Shown one piece after another: positions 31,798-41,671 of a DNA stretch of 64,000 bases (positions are counted from its first letter, which is position 1; the number at the start of each line of letters is the position of its first letter). The stretch lies in assembly GCF_004792415.1 (NCBI RefSeq), contig NZ_CP038853.1, forward strand, positions 3,986,174 to 4,050,173, given 5' to 3'. The notes below the pieces were generated by a model that saw only the letters and a program-made list of their open reading frames with translations, made no database searches and was not told the origin of the DNA. Position numbers and translations under genes: made by a program. Source of the DNA: Pantoea vagans. Its GTDB lineage: Bacteria > Pseudomonadota > Gammaproteobacteria > Enterobacterales > Enterobacteriaceae.

Positions 31798-33732
31798 ATG
31801 TCCTCATCAGTGAAGGTCAAAGTACAGAGCTTTGGTCGCTTTCTGAGTAATATGGTGATGCCGAACATCGGGGCGTTTATCGCCTGGGGTATCATCACCG
31901 CACTGTTTATTCCAACTGGCTGGATCCCTAACGAAACGCTGGCCAAACTGGTTGGCCCGATGATCACCTACCTGCTGCCTCTGCTGATCGGTTTTACCGG
32001 TGGGCGTCTGGTGGGCGGCGATCGCGGTGGCGTGGTTGGCGCGATTACGACCATGGGTGTGATTGTCGGTGCAGATATGCCGATGTTCCTCGGTGCGATG
32101 ATTGCCGGTCCGCTGGGCGGCTGGGCGATTAAGTCGTTTGACCGAGCGATTGACGGCAAAATCAAAAGCGGCTTCGAGATGCTGGTTAACAACTTCTCGG
32201 CCGGTATTATCGGGATGATCCTGGCGCTGCTGGCGTTCCTGGCGATTGGTCCGCTGGTTGAAGGTCTGTCACACATTCTCGCCGCGGGCGTGAATCTGAT
32301 GGTGCAGAACAACCTGCTGCCACTGACTTCCATCTTCGTGGAACCGGCGAAAATCCTGTTCCTGAACAACGCCATTAACCACGGTATCTTCTCACCGCTG
32401 GGCATCCAGCAGGCGAGCGAAGCCGGCAAGTCGATCTTCTTCCTGATCGAAGCCAACCCGGGTCCGGGTATGGGCGTGCTGATGGCCTACATGTTCTTTG
32501 GACGCGGCAGTGCTAAACAGTCTGCGGGCGGTGCGGCAATCATCCACTTCCTCGGCGGCATCCATGAGATCTACTTCCCGTATGTGCTGATGGCCCCTCG
32601 CCTGCTGCTGGCGGTTATCCTGGGCGGTATGACCGGCGTCTTCACGCTGACCGTGCTGAACGGTGGTCTGGTCTCTCCTGCCTCACCAGGTTCTATCCTG
32701 GCCGTGCTGGCAATGACGCCAAAAGGTGCCTACTTCGCCAACATCGCCGCTATCGCTGCAGCCTTCGCCGTCTCCTTCGTGGTTTCCGCTATCCTGCTGA
32801 AAACCAGCAAAGTCAAAGAAGATGACGATATTGAAGCCGCGACCCAGCGCATGCATGAGATGAAAGCGCAGTCTAAAGGCCAGAGCACAACAGGCGGCGC
32901 CGTCGCCAGCGATGCTATGAGCGTCGAGCTGCATCACGTGCGTAAAATCATCGTGGCCTGTGACGCCGGTATGGGTTCCAGCGCCATGGGTGCAGGCGTG
33001 CTGCGCAAGAAAGTGCAGGACGCCGGTCTGAGCAATGTGTCGGTAACCAACACCGCCATCAACGCCCTGCCGGGTGATGTCGATCTGGTGATTACGCATC
33101 GTGACCTGACTGAACGCGCGATTCGCCAGGCACCGCATGCCCAGCATATCTCGCTGAATAACTTCCTCGACAGCGCGCTCTACAGCACCCTGACCGAACG
33201 TCTGGTGGCGGCGAACCGCAGCGACGTACATCGTGAGACGGTGAACACCGCGCTCTCAGACAGCTACGACGAAGGCAATGCGCACCTGTTTAAACTGGGC
33301 GCAGATAATGTCTTCCTCGGTCTGACCGCCAGCAACAAAGAGCAGGCGATTCGCTTTGCCGGCGAACAGCTGGTCAAAGGCGGTTACGTTGAACCTGAAT
33401 ATATTGATGCGATGCTGGCGCGTGAAAAACTGACGCCGACCTACCTCGGTGAGTCGATCGCAGTGCCGCACGGCACGGTTGAAGCGAAAGATCGCGTGCT
33501 GAAAACCGGCGTGGTGTTCTGTCAGTATCCGGCAGGCGTTCTGTTCGGCGAAGAGCCGGACGATGTGGCGCGCCTGGTGATTGGTATTGCGGCCCGCAAC
33601 AACGAGCACATCCAGGTGATCACCAGCCTGACCAACGCGCTGGATGATGACAGCGTGATTGAGAAGCTGGCGAATACCACCAGCGTCCAGGAAGTGCTGG
33701 ATTTGCTGTCAGGTAAGCCTGTAATCGCGTAA
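31798..33732 (+). CDS. mtlA: MtlA, mannitol PTS permease EIICBA
   Basis: A 644-residue phosphotransferase protein (E. coli 637 aa) that imports mannitol and releases mannitol-1-phosphate in the cytoplasm. Domain order is EIIC membrane part (about 1-340), EIIB with phospho-cysteine C388 (IIVACDAGMGSS; E. coli C384) and EIIA with phospho-histidine H558 (SIAVPHGTVE; E. coli H554). The start is the ATG giving MSSSVKVKVQSFGRF with Shine-Dalgarno AAGGGG. An in-frame start 30 bases upstream lacks family support. It is first in mtlADR under CRP control and presumably MtlR repression. Confidence 0.97.
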   Translation: MSSSVKVKVQSFGRFLSNMVMPNIGAFIAWGIITALFIPTGWIPNETLAKLVGPMITYLLPLLIGFTGGRLVGGDRGGVVGAITTMGVIVGADMPMFLGAMIAGPLGGWAIKSFDRAIDGKIKSGFEMLVNNFSAGIIGMILALLAFLAIGPLVEGLSHILAAGVNLMVQNNLLPLTSIFVEPAKILFLNNAINHGIFSPLGIQQASEAGKSIFFLIEANPGPGMGVLMAYMFFGRGSAKQSAGGAAIIHFLGGIHEIYFPYVLMAPRLLLAVILGGMTGVFTLTVLNGGLVSPASPGSILAVLAMTPKGAYFANIAAIAAAFAVSFVVSAILLKTSKVKEDDDIEAATQRMHEMKAQSKGQSTTGGAVASDAMSVELHHVRKIIVACDAGMGSSAMGAGVLRKKVQDAGLSNVSVTNTAINALPGDVDLVITHRDLTERAIRQAPHAQHISLNNFLDSALYSTLTERLVAANRSDVHRETVNTALSDSYDEGNAHLFKLGADNVFLGLTASNKEQAIRFAGEQLVKGGYVEPEYIDAMLAREKLTPTYLGESIAVPHGTVEAKDRVLKTGVVFCQYPAGVLFGEEPDDVARLVIGIAARNNEHIQVITSLTNALDDDSVIEKLANTTSVQEVLDLLSGKPVIA

Positions 33733-33749
33733 TTTATAGCAATTATTTT

Positions 33750-33801
33750 CCCTGGGGCGGTCATGCCCGTCCCGATTTCCTGGGGCGGGTTTGCCCGCCC
33801 C
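33750..33801 (+). promoter_or_regulatory. Tandem GC-rich hairpins between mtlA and mtlD
   Basis: The second hairpin, GGGGCGGG-TTTG-CCCGCCCC (33,782-33,801), is perfect. The preceding segment GGGGCGGTCATGCCCGTCCC is a diverged copy of it. No T-run. Likely an mRNA-stabilising or attenuating intercistronic element. Confidence 0.6.
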
Positions 33802-33828
33802 ATCGTCATTTGATATGGGTCAAAAATT

Positions 33829-34977
33829 ATGAAAGCGTTACATTTCGGAGCAGGAAACATTGGTCGCGGCTTTATCGGCAAATTACTGGCTGATGCAGGT
33901 ATCGAACTGGTTTTTGCTGATGTGAATCAGACGGTGCTGGATGCACTGAACGCGCGTCATGAGTATCCCGTTCATGTGGTTGGCGAGCAGGCCAAAGTGG
34001 AAACCGTTAAAGGCGTCAGTGCGGTCAACAGCACCAGCGATGAGATCATCACCCTGGTGTCTGAAGTCGATCTGGTCACCACCGCCGTGGGTCCGCAGAT
34101 TCTGGAGCGTATTGCCGGCAGTGTGGCTAAAGGACTGGCAAAACGCAGCGACAACGGCAACACCCGTCCGTTAAATATCATCGCCTGTGAAAACATGGTG
34201 CGCGGCACCAGCCAGCTGAAACAGCACGTGCTGAAGGCACTGCCGGAGCAGTATCACGCCTGGCTGGAGCAGCATGTCGGCTTTGTAGATTCCGCTGTCG
34301 ATCGCATCGTGCCCCCGTCTGAAGCAGGAAGCACCGATCCGCTGGAAGTGACCGTTGAGACCTTCAGCGAATGGATCGTCGATAAAACTCAGTTTAAAGG
34401 CGACCTGCCGACCATTCCGGGCATGGAGCTGACGGATAATCTGATGGCCTTTGTTGAGCGTAAACTCTTTACCCTGAATACCGGTCACGCCATTACCGCC
34501 TACCTCGGCCAGCTGGCCGGTCACCAGACCATTCGCGACGCCATCCTCGACGAAAAAGTCCGGGCCGTGGTGAAAGGCGCAATGGAAGAGAGCGGCGCGG
34601 TGCTGATCAAGCGTTACGGTTTTGACGCGGAGAAGCATGCGGCTTACATCCGGAAGATTCTGGGTCGTTTTGAAAATCCGTATCTGAAAGATGATGTGGA
34701 ACGCGTGGGTCGTCAGCCGCTGCGTAAACTCAGCGCGGGCGATCGCCTGATCAAGCCGACGCTGGGCACGCTGGAATATGGTTTGCCGCACGCCAGCCTG
34801 GTGCAGGGCATTGCCGCCGCGATGCACTATCGCAGCGATCAGGACCCCCAGGCGCAGGAGCTGGCTACGCTGCTGGCTGAAAAAGGCCCACAGGCGACGC
34901 TGGCTGAGATTTCAGGGCTGGATGCCGACAGCGAAGTGGTGGCTTCTGTGGTGAGCGCCTGGCACGCTATGGCATAA
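33829..34977 (+). CDS. mtlD: MtlD, mannitol-1-phosphate 5-dehydrogenase
   Basis: A 382-residue NAD-dependent dehydrogenase (E. coli 382 aa) that oxidises mannitol-1-phosphate to fructose-6-phosphate. It has an N-terminal Rossmann motif [11 protein letters not shown] (residues 7-17), the conserved [11 protein letters not shown] region and the C-terminal mannitol-dehydrogenase domain with the catalytic [16 protein letters not shown] helix (lysine and histidine). It follows mtlA by 96 bases containing hairpins and is followed by mtlR after 16 bases. Confidence 0.97.
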   Translation: MKALHFGAGNIGRGFIGKLLADAGIELVFADVNQTVLDALNARHEYPVHVVGEQAKVETVKGVSAVNSTSDEIITLVSEVDLVTTAVGPQILERIAGSVAKGLAKRSDNGNTRPLNIIACENMVRGTSQLKQHVLKALPEQYHAWLEQHVGFVDSAVDRIVPPSEAGSTDPLEVTVETFSEWIVDKTQFKGDLPTIPGMELTDNLMAFVERKLFTLNTGHAITAYLGQLAGHQTIRDAILDEKVRAVVKGAMEESGAVLIKRYGFDAEKHAAYIRKILGRFENPYLKDDVERVGRQPLRKLSAGDRLIKPTLGTLEYGLPHASLVQGIAAAMHYRSDQDPQAQELATLLAEKGPQATLAEISGLDADSEVVASVVSAWHAMA

Positions 34978-34993
34978 TGCGCGCGTGTTAGTG

Positions 34994-35587
34994 ATGCAAG
35001 CCGGGCGCAGTTCGCCTGCGCCCGACGGCGGTATTGAACCCATGCAGGCAATAATGGAAGAGAAGCAGGCTTTTGAGAACCGGGTGCTTGAGCGCCTGAA
35101 CGCCGGTCGTTCGGTGAGAAGCTTTCTGATCGCCGCCGTTGAGCTATTGGCTGAAGCCGTCAATCTGCTGGTGCTGCAGGTGTTTCGTAAAGATGACTAT
35201 GCGGTGAAATATGCGGTAGAGCCGCTGCTGCTGGGCGATGGTCCTCTGGGCGAACTCTCGGTTCGCCTGAAGCTGATTTACGGACTTGGCGTCATCAGTC
35301 GCCACGAATATGAAGATGGTGAACTGCTGCTGGCGCTGCGCGAAGAGCTGAATCACGACAGCGGCGATTATCGTTTTACCGACGATGAGATCCTGGGCCC
35401 GTTTGGTGAGCTGCACTGTGTGACCGCCTGGCCGCCTGCGCCGGTGTTTCACACCGACGATGCCGAGCTGCGCAGCATGCAGCAGCAGCGCTATCTGCAA
35501 ATGGTGCGATCCACCATGGTCCTGTCGCTGACCGAGCTGATCGCCCGCATCAGTATGAAGCAGGCGTTTAAAAAGTCCGGTAGCTAA
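34994..35587 (+). CDS. mtlR: MtlR, mannitol operon repressor
   Basis: A 197-residue MtlR-family protein (E. coli 195 aa). The core [26 protein letters not shown] through the KLIYGLGVI and [13 protein letters not shown] motifs matches E. coli closely. MtlR represses mtl expression but lacks a classical HTH. The start is uncertain: GTG at 34,985, ATG at 34,994 and ATG at 35,042 are all in frame without a strong Shine-Dalgarno. I chose 34,994 because its N-terminal length agrees best with E. coli. It is last in the operon, before a good terminator. Confidence 0.92.
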   Translation: MQAGRSSPAPDGGIEPMQAIMEEKQAFENRVLERLNAGRSVRSFLIAAVELLAEAVNLLVLQVFRKDDYAVKYAVEPLLLGDGPLGELSVRLKLIYGLGVISRHEYEDGELLLALREELNHDSGDYRFTDDEILGPFGELHCVTAWPPAPVFHTDDAELRSMQQQRYLQMVRSTMVLSLTELIARISMKQAFKKSGS

Positions 35588-35594
35588 TCCTGTC

Positions 35595-35617
35595 AGGCGT
35601 CATCACGACGCCTTTTT
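35595..35617 (+). terminator. Rho-independent terminator of mtlADR
   Basis: GGCGTC-ATCAC-GACGCC is followed by TTTTT, 8 bases after the mtlR stop. Confidence 0.88.
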
Positions 35618-35690
35618 CGTCTTAACCTGGCCGGGAATATACGTCAGATTTGGTGTATCCTTGGCCTGTTTTCCTCAACGAGTTGTTGTC

Positions 35691-36053
35691 ATGAAAGAGC
35701 AAGAAAAGAACGAAATTAAACTTCTCAGCGATAAGCTGGACGCACTGAACCGCAAAGAGCCGCAGTTACTGGAATCGGGTGATGTCGAGAAACTGGGCGC
35801 ATTGCTGAAAGAGAAAGAAGCGCTGGTCATTGAGATCGAGCGTCTGCGCGGTCAGCGGGTTGAAAAACTGAGTGCCGAAGCGCAGAAGCTGCAGAAGATG
35901 GGCTTCAGCCGCGAAATTACTAAAAAAGAGCAGGCAAATCTGGGTGCGCTGAAGAAAAGCGTGCGCGGCCTGGTGGTGGTGCATCCAATGACCGCGCTGG
36001 GACGTGAGATGGGTCTTAAAGCGATGACGGGCTTCGCTAAAACCGCATTCTGA
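35691..36053 (+). CDS. yibL: YibL, ribosome-associated DUF2810 protein
   Basis: A 120-residue protein matching E. coli YibL (120 aa) end to end: N-terminal coiled coil [19 protein letters not shown], then the conserved basic end [15 protein letters not shown] and [19 protein letters not shown]. In E. coli it co-purifies with ribosomal particles; its exact role is unknown. The start is the ATG at 35,691, since ten further upstream codons have no counterpart. It keeps the E. coli position after mtlR. Confidence 0.93.
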   Translation: MKEQEKNEIKLLSDKLDALNRKEPQLLESGDVEKLGALLKEKEALVIEIERLRGQRVEKLSAEAQKLQKMGFSREITKKEQANLGALKKSVRGLVVVHPMTALGREMGLKAMTGFAKTAF

Positions 36054-36061
36054 CGGGTCGA

Positions 36062-37030
36062 TCAGGCAGCAGCCTGATCGACATCGGCTTTGCGTTCGCC
36101 GGCGGCGGCATAAACCTGCTCCGCCAGCGCATCCAGCAGTTCATAACGGCGGCGATACTCTGCCCGCTTCTTACTGGCAATCTCCTCCAGCGTTTTACGC
36201 GGCAGGCTCAGCGGCAGCGTAAACATCCCATCCCTGCGCGCTTCACCACTCAGCGACAGCCAGAATTCACTGTAGCTGGCAAAGAACTTATCCCCTTTGC
36301 TGTGGCGATAACGCAGGCTGCGGAATACATGGGTCTCATCGCCTACTGCCTGAATACTTTCCACGCCGCACTGCTTCGCCACAATAAATACCGCTTCCAT
36401 TAACAGGCGTTTCGGGAAGAGACCGTGAGCCGCTTTGGTCGCCTCGCGGATCATCTCATTATTAATATGTTTACGCGGCCCCTGTAATCCGCCAATTAAT
36501 AAGGTGCGCTGGTTATTGTCGTTGAGAATCGAAAAAGAAAGTGAAGCAATAATTTCGTCGTTATAACGTAATACCAGCGTCACTTCCCCTTCACGATCAA
36601 AATAACCGGAACTGCAGGAGAGTAAAAAAGCCTCGCCATTTTTTCCGGTCAGCGCGGCCAGCGGATTTTCTGAAGCGCTCTGCAGCAGCTGACGCAGCAC
36701 AGGATTGTCGAGATTGTTCATCAGCGTGTAGTGGTCGAGAATCGCCTGCGCACGCGCAGCAATGCTCATGCCCGAACGCAGATAGGGCCGGTGCAGCTTG
36801 GCTGGCAGCAATCCCTGGGTGCTCATCAGCAACGGGAGTTGCGGCAGATGCGACAGCGCATCCAGATAATGCAGCGTGGTCAGCGGCGATATTAAGGTTC
36901 TTAACACAAATTTCAGACGAAAACGTTTACTGTTCCAGAGTTTATCCGGAATGTATTTGCCACTGATTAACTGGAAAAAAAGTGAAGCAGAGGATTCGGT
37001 CGTATTTTCGTGAGTAGTTATAATTGACAT
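36062..37030 (-). CDS. VirK/YbjX family protein (DUF535)
   Basis: A 322-residue protein of the VirK/YbjX family. Typical segments are the N-terminal KRFRLKFVLRTL, the central GEVTLVLRYNDEIIASLSFSI and LIGGLQGPRKHI region, and the C-terminal RAEYRRRYELLDAL. Members of the family influence envelope or virulence properties (Shigella VirK, Salmonella YbjX) but the biochemical activity is unknown. The chosen ATG (37,030) is preceded by an in-frame GTG at 37,042. It converges with yibL, leaving 8 bases between them, and is preceded by the sodA terminator. Confidence 0.85.
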   Translation of the reverse strand: MSIITTHENTTESSASLFFQLISGKYIPDKLWNSKRFRLKFVLRTLISPLTTLHYLDALSHLPQLPLLMSTQGLLPAKLHRPYLRSGMSIAARAQAILDHYTLMNNLDNPVLRQLLQSASENPLAALTGKNGEAFLLSCSSGYFDREGEVTLVLRYNDEIIASLSFSILNDNNQRTLLIGGLQGPRKHINNEMIREATKAAHGLFPKRLLMEAVFIVAKQCGVESIQAVGDETHVFRSLRYRHSKGDKFFASYSEFWLSLSGEARRDGMFTLPLSLPRKTLEEIASKKRAEYRRRYELLDALAEQVYAAAGERKADVDQAAA

Positions 37031-37170
37031 AGTCAGCGACACACAGTGAGTTAAGCAGGAATGTCACTGAACATAACATAGTCAATATCAACGAAAAGTT
37101 AATGTGGAATAACATTAAAACCGATAATTGACGATTTTCATTTCATTTTGGCAATGCACAAAATAAGGAC

Positions 37171-37203
37171 GAAAAAAACCGGCGAAATAGATTTCACCGG
37201 TTT
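37171..37203 (-). terminator. Rho-independent terminator of sodA
   Basis: On the minus strand, AAACCGGTGAAAT-CTA-TTTCGCCGG is followed by TTTTTTTC, about 30 bases after the sodA stop. Confidence 0.85.
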
Positions 37204-37231
37204 ATCTTCATTACGTTTACGTTTGGTTAAC

Positions 37232-37849
37232 TTATTTAGCAGATGCGAAGCGGGCTGCCGCTTCGTCCCAGTTAACCACGTTCCAGAACGCTTTGATGTA
37301 GTCAGGGCGCTTGTTCTGATATTTCAGATAGTAAGCGTGTTCCCACACATCCAGGCCGATGATCGGGAAGCCAGAAACGCCGGCAACCGCTTCACCCATC
37401 AGTGGGTTGTCCTGGTTTGCGGTTGAAACCACAGCCAGTTTGTCGCCTTTCTTAACCAGCCATGCCCAGCCAGAACCGAAACGGGTGGCGGCAGCTTTCT
37501 CAAACTCTTCCTGGAATTTTTCCACGCTACCGAAATCTTTCTCGATAGCCGCTTTCAGGTCGCCCTGCAGCGTGGTGCCGGTTTTCAGGCCTTTCCAGAA
37601 CAGGCTGTGGTTAGCGTGGCCGCCTGCGTTGTTACGCAGTGGGCCTTTTTTGTCTGCTGGCAGCTGATCCAGTTTGGTGATCAGCTCTTCTACCGGCAGA
37701 TTAGCAAATTCAGTACCTTCCAGCGCCGCGTTCGCGTTGTTCACGTAGGTCTGGTGGTGTTTGGTGTGATGGATCTCCATCGTCTGCTTGTCGAAATGCG
37801 GTTCCAGTGCGTCGTATGCGTAAGGCAGGGATGGCAGTGAATAACTCAT
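37232..37849 (-). CDS. sodA: SodA, manganese superoxide dismutase
   Basis: A 205-residue cytoplasmic Mn-SOD (E. coli 206 aa) that dismutates superoxide. The four metal ligands are present: H27, H81, D167 and H171 ([24 protein letters not shown]). The [14 protein letters not shown] and GSGWAWLV signatures favour Mn over Fe. The start is the ATG with Shine-Dalgarno AGGAAG giving [10 protein letters not shown]. An in-frame start 15 bases upstream is ignored. A TATAAT -10 lies upstream. Confidence 0.96.
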   Translation of the reverse strand: MSYSLPSLPYAYDALEPHFDKQTMEIHHTKHHQTYVNNANAALEGTEFANLPVEELITKLDQLPADKKGPLRNNAGGHANHSLFWKGLKTGTTLQGDLKAAIEKDFGSVEKFQEEFEKAAATRFGSGWAWLVKKGDKLAVVSTANQDNPLMGEAVAGVSGFPIIGLDVWEHAYYLKYQNKRPDYIKAFWNVVNWDEAAARFASAK

Positions 37850-37916
37850 GTTCTTCCTCTCCATTTAGTGTGAGCAGCACGACGAATTCGGGACGTGCCG
37901 CGTAAGCAGTCGAATC

Positions 37917-37922
37917 ATTATA
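37917..37922 (-). promoter_or_regulatory. Candidate sodA -10 box
   Basis: TATAAT on the minus strand, about 68 bases upstream of the sodA ATG, has a weak TTTTAC -35-like hexamer 16 bases further upstream. Expected regulators (SoxS, Fur, ArcA, FNR in E. coli) were not resolved. Confidence 0.5.
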
Positions 37923-38131
37923 GTTAAATTCATGTAGCGTAAAAGGGTAATCAATGCCCTATTAACCATAAGGATTTGCGAAACCCGGCAAAAGCAACCC
38001 ATTGTTTTTTCAGTGTGCTGCTGCTGACTCAGCCTTTTCTGCCTCATCCGACAGCGCGCGCGGCGCGCTTAAGCCAGGGCAGCAGCAAGCACGCTGTCTG
38101 CCCGGATGCCGCGTCTGCCCTGCCCTGTGCC

Positions 38132-39472
38132 TTACTGACCCAGCTCGCGCAGTGAGTTGTCGAGTGCACCAACCAGCCAGTCGATGTCGCTTTCCTGGAA
38201 AGCCAATGGCGGACGCAGTTTCAGTACATTCCCATACGGGCCAGCGACAGATGTCAGCACACGATGTTCACGCAGCTTCTCGATCAGGTTCAGCGCCAGG
38301 GTTTTATCCGGCGTTTTGCTTTGACGATCGGTGACCAGTTCAAAGCCGATAAACAGCCCGGCACCGCGCACGTCGCCCACGCACTCATAGCGATCCATCA
38401 GGGTGCGCAACTCAGCCAGCAGCTTCGCGCCGACCACACGGCTGTGTTCCTGTAATCCCTCTTCAGTGATCACGTTCAGCACCGCCTGCGCCGCCGCCAT
38501 CGCCACTGGATTGCCACCAAAGGTATTGAAGTAGGGAATTGAGTCGCTGAAGGCGGCCAGTACGTCGCTTTTTGCCAGCAGCCCGGAAACCGGAATGCCA
38601 TTGCCCATCGGCTTGCCGGTGGTAATCACATCAGGCACCACATCGTGGCGGCCAAAGCCCCAGAACGCATCGCCGGTACGGCCAAAGCCAGGCTGGACTT
38701 CATCGGCAATAAAGATACCGCCGTTGGCATGCACCACTTCGACCGCTTTTTTCAGGAAGCCGCGCGGATTGGGCAGAACCCCGTCGGAGGAGAAGATCGA
38801 GTCTGCCAGGAAACCGGCAAATTTAATGCCGTTCGCCGCCATATCATCAATCTGCTGCTGAATCTGGTCAGCGAACCAGTCGCCCAGGTCCAGTGCATCC
38901 ACACGATACGCATCCGGTGGCATCACCAGCCGCGTGGTCGGTGCCAGCGGCTGTCCACTGCCCAGCGCCGGAGAAGCGCCGGAGGTCAGCTCACTGGTGC
39001 CGTGATAGGCCTCTTTACTGACGATAATTCCGGTACCGCCGCTGAAAGCGCGCGCCACGCGGATCGCCAGGTCATTGGCTTCCGACCCGGTGCACATGTA
39101 CATCGCGCGATCGATCGCCGCAGGCGCGGTCGCCAGCAGCGCTTCGCTGTAGTCGAGGATATTTTCATGCAGGTAACGGGTGTGGGTGTTCAGCATTTTC
39201 ATCTGCTGCGTCACCGCCTCAATCACGGCCGGATGGCAATGGCCGATGCTCGCCACGTTGTTGTAGACGTCGAGATATTTATCGCCCGCCGCGTCCCACA
39301 GATATTGCCCTTCACCCCGCACCAGATGAACCGGTTTGCGATAGAACAGGCGATAGGATTCGCCAAGCACTTTGCTGCGTTTATCGGTCAGTTTGCGCGT
39401 TTCGCTGTCGAGCGCATCGGCATGTTCGGCGCGGAAACTATTGGTATCCATAATGGTGGAACGCGTGGCCAT
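38132..39472 (-). CDS. Class-III PLP-dependent aminotransferase or phospho-lyase
   Basis: A 446-residue fold-type I PLP enzyme of the acetylornithine/omega-aminotransferase family. The cofactor lysine is K287 in VITTGKPMGNG, preceded by IADEVQPGFGRTG (D257 binds the pyridine nitrogen) and the CTGSEAND phosphate-binding loop (127-134). The sequence is closest in feel to alanine-glyoxylate aminotransferase 2 and ethanolamine-phosphate phospho-lyase-type enzymes, so either transamination or phospho-elimination is possible; the substrate is unknown. The ATG has Shine-Dalgarno GGGAG. It is divergent from a DeoR-family regulator that probably controls it. Confidence 0.85.
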   Translation of the reverse strand: MATRSTIMDTNSFRAEHADALDSETRKLTDKRSKVLGESYRLFYRKPVHLVRGEGQYLWDAAGDKYLDVYNNVASIGHCHPAVIEAVTQQMKMLNTHTRYLHENILDYSEALLATAPAAIDRAMYMCTGSEANDLAIRVARAFSGGTGIIVSKEAYHGTSELTSGASPALGSGQPLAPTTRLVMPPDAYRVDALDLGDWFADQIQQQIDDMAANGIKFAGFLADSIFSSDGVLPNPRGFLKKAVEVVHANGGIFIADEVQPGFGRTGDAFWGFGRHDVVPDVITTGKPMGNGIPVSGLLAKSDVLAAFSDSIPYFNTFGGNPVAMAAAQAVLNVITEEGLQEHSRVVGAKLLAELRTLMDRYECVGDVRGAGLFIGFELVTDRQSKTPDKTLALNLIEKLREHRVLTSVAGPYGNVLKLRPPLAFQESDIDWLVGALDNSLRELGQ

Positions 39473-39547
39473 AATGACTCCCGTGACAAGGATGAAGGAG
39501 GAAGAGCTGACCCCTGTATCATGCCTGCCTGAATCTAAAATGCAACC

Positions 39548-39574
39548 AAATACACAAATACAATAAAATACACA
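39548..39574. promoter_or_regulatory. Candidate operator: three AAATACA direct repeats
   Basis: AAATACAC (39,548), AAATACAA (39,556) and AAATACAC (39,566) occur in an AT-rich stretch about 75 bases upstream of the aminotransferase start and 105 bases before the DeoR-type gene. Half-site repeats of this kind fit a DeoR-family operator. Inference only. Confidence 0.45.
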
Positions 39575-39678
39575 TGACGCGGGCCGATCCCCGCGCTAAG
39601 CTTGCCTCTGATTCAGACGGCATCTTTCGCGTCAGTGGCGTATCATCCGTGCTCTTCGCGCTTTATAAGGAAACCGCT

Positions 39679-40455
39679 ATGCTGCAGGAAACGCGCCTTC
39701 ATCGCATCCGTGCCTTACTGACCCGGCTTAATCAGGTCAGTACCGAACGCATCATCAGGGAGCTGGGAGTGTCTCGCGAAACCGCGCGCCGCGATATCAT
39801 TGAGCTGGAAGCGCAGGGTCTGGCGCGCCGCGTTCACGGTGGCCTGGTAGCGATTGAAACGGCGGCTGAACCGCCGCTGACACAACGCCGCAGCACGCAG
39901 ACCCGCGAGAAGCGCGCCATCGCCCGCGCCGCTGCACAGTTGCTGCAGCCGGGACAGACGCTGTTTCTGGATGCGGGCAGCACTACTACCCTGCTGGCAG
40001 AGGAGCTGCACGCCCTTTCCGGCCTGACGATAGTGACTAATAGCCTGCAGGCCGCGCTGGCGCTGAGCGCCGGAGAAGAAGATCGGCCGCTGAATAACCA
40101 GATTATTTTGCTGGGCGGGATGATGTCAGCGGGTGCGCAACAGACGCGCGGCGAAATCACCGTAGGTGAGATCGTCCGCTATCGCGCCGACGTCGCGCTG
40201 CTGTCGCCGGTCGGTATTGAGGCGAATCGCGGTGCCAGCAGTTTTCATCCGCACGAAGCGGCCATTGCCAGAGCGATGGTGCAGCAGTCTGCAGCCTGCT
40301 ATCTGCTGGCCGATCACACCAAACTGGGCGTGGTCAGCCGCACGGTTTACGCGCCGCCGCAGGCGATCACCATGCTGATTACCGACAGCGGCGGCGACAA
40401 CGGTGCCGCCCTTGAAGCATTGCAGCAGATGCTGCCAGAGGTGATGGTGGTTTAA
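39679..40455 (+). CDS. DeoR/GlpR-family transcriptional regulator
   Basis: A 258-residue regulator with an N-terminal winged HTH (residues about 5-55: [35 protein letters not shown], the PROSITE DeoR pattern) and a C-terminal DeoRC sugar-phosphate-isomerase-like sensor domain ([16 protein letters not shown] and the [10 protein letters not shown] motif). The start is the ATG with Shine-Dalgarno ATAAGGA. An in-frame extension 35 codons upstream is not supported. It is divergent from the aminotransferase, its likely target. The effector is probably a phosphorylated metabolite. The 3' end overlaps the end of convergent fdhD by four bases. Confidence 0.9.
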   Translation: MLQETRLHRIRALLTRLNQVSTERIIRELGVSRETARRDIIELEAQGLARRVHGGLVAIETAAEPPLTQRRSTQTREKRAIARAAAQLLQPGQTLFLDAGSTTTLLAEELHALSGLTIVTNSLQAALALSAGEEDRPLNNQIILLGGMMSAGAQQTRGEITVGEIVRYRADVALLSPVGIEANRGASSFHPHEAAIARAMVQQSAACYLLADHTKLGVVSRTVYAPPQAITMLITDSGGDNGAALEALQQMLPEVMVV

Positions 40456-41276
40456 CGCAGCCGCTGAGGATGGCTGTAGACCGTGGCGCGGCCTGGTTTA
40501 CTGAAGCCGACCAGCGTCAGATTGCAGCGCTCAGCCACCTCAACCGCCAGGCGGGTCGCGGCTGAAACCGCGAACAGGATCTCGACGCCGCACATGGCGG
40601 ACTTCTGCACCATTTCATAGCTGGCGCGGCTGGAAACCAGCACCGCGCCCGGTCCCCACTCAGCCTGACTGCGATAGCCCAGCAGCTTATCCAGCGCCAC
40701 ATGGCGACCCACATCTTCACAGCCCCCGGCCAGCTGACCGTCGGGCTGGATCCACGCGGCCGCATGGGTGCAGCCGGTTTTCTGTCCGACCGGCTGATAA
40801 TCTTTCAGCTGGCCCAGCGCCCGATCCAGTTGCTCCAGCGCGAAGGTCTGGGTAAACGGCAGCGGAGAGAGTGGCTTGCCAATCTGATCCAGCTGTTCAA
40901 CGCCACACACGCCGCAGCCGGTCCGGCCTGCCAGCGCGCGACGCTGCGCTTTCAGCGCCATAAAACGGCGGCTGGAAAGCTCAATCTGAACCTCAATGCC
41001 GTCACAGCCCGGCACGATGTCCATGCCGAAAATGTCGCCCGGCGCATCGATAATGCCCTCTGACAGCGAGAAGCCCAGTGCAAACGCCTCCAGATCTTTG
41101 GGCGTAGTCATCATCACCACGTGCGAAATGCCGTTATAGACCAGCGCCACCGGTACTTCATCCGCCAGCCAGTCATCCTGCGCATCGGTCAGGTCTTTAC
41201 GCTGCCACACCTGCGTCCTGCTGACGCCGGCCTGAATTGTTAAATCTTCACCTGAGTCAGGCTGGATAGCTTTCAA
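40452..41276 (-). CDS. fdhD: FdhD, sulfur carrier for formate dehydrogenase maturation
   Basis: A 274-residue FdhD protein (E. coli 277 aa). It passes sulfur from IscS to the bis-MGD molybdenum cofactor, which is essential for formate dehydrogenase activity. The functional cysteines are C121 and C124 in GRTGCGVCG, identical in position to E. coli C121 and C124. The conserved [17 protein letters not shown] and [14 protein letters not shown] regions are present. It is divergent from fdoG, as in E. coli, consistent with its role in maturing the adjacent enzyme. Confidence 0.96.
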   Translation of the reverse strand: MKAIQPDSGEDLTIQAGVSRTQVWQRKDLTDAQDDWLADEVPVALVYNGISHVVMMTTPKDLEAFALGFSLSEGIIDAPGDIFGMDIVPGCDGIEVQIELSSRRFMALKAQRRALAGRTGCGVCGVEQLDQIGKPLSPLPFTQTFALEQLDRALGQLKDYQPVGQKTGCTHAAAWIQPDGQLAGGCEDVGRHVALDKLLGYRSQAEWGPGAVLVSSRASYEMVQKSAMCGVEILFAVSAATRLAVEVAERCNLTLVGFSKPGRATVYSHPQRLR

Positions 41277-41590
41277 AAGAAGTGACCTGTTGTTAATAAA
41301 TTATGTAATTCAGTGCCCGGATCGGCAGAGCACTGACGCGCTCTGATTCTGCCTTTTAGCCCCATTCAGCGCAAATAAACAGCGGGGCAATTCATGCGGT
41401 TTTCTCCCCCAAAAGGCGTAGCCGCGCCTGCTGGCGGACACAATGCGAATAGTTCTCTTTTACGCGTTAACATCAGTAAGCATAAAACAACAGTAATTAT
41501 CTGTGCCGTCTGAAAATCTGCTTGCAGCACAAATTCACCACCGAGGATTTTTAACAAAATTGAGAAAAAGAATTACTAATGACTAACGTG

Positions 41591-41604
41591 TTGACCCTGG
41601 TCAA
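41591..41604 (+). promoter_or_regulatory. Candidate FNR site upstream of fdoG
   Basis: The perfect inverted repeat TTGACC-CT-GGTCAA fits the FNR consensus TTGAT-N4-ATCAA with one mismatch in each half. A TATTTT -10-like hexamer at 41,626-41,631 would put the site near -41.5, the usual activating position, with transcription starting near 41,638. That favours the fdoG start at 41,672. Remaining bases of the 41,277-41,590 interval show nothing definite. Confidence 0.45.
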
Positions 41605-41671
41605 CTTACAGTCAACCAGGACTGCTATTTTGCAAGGCTTCGCAATGGAGCCAATAAAGAAGAACGATCAA

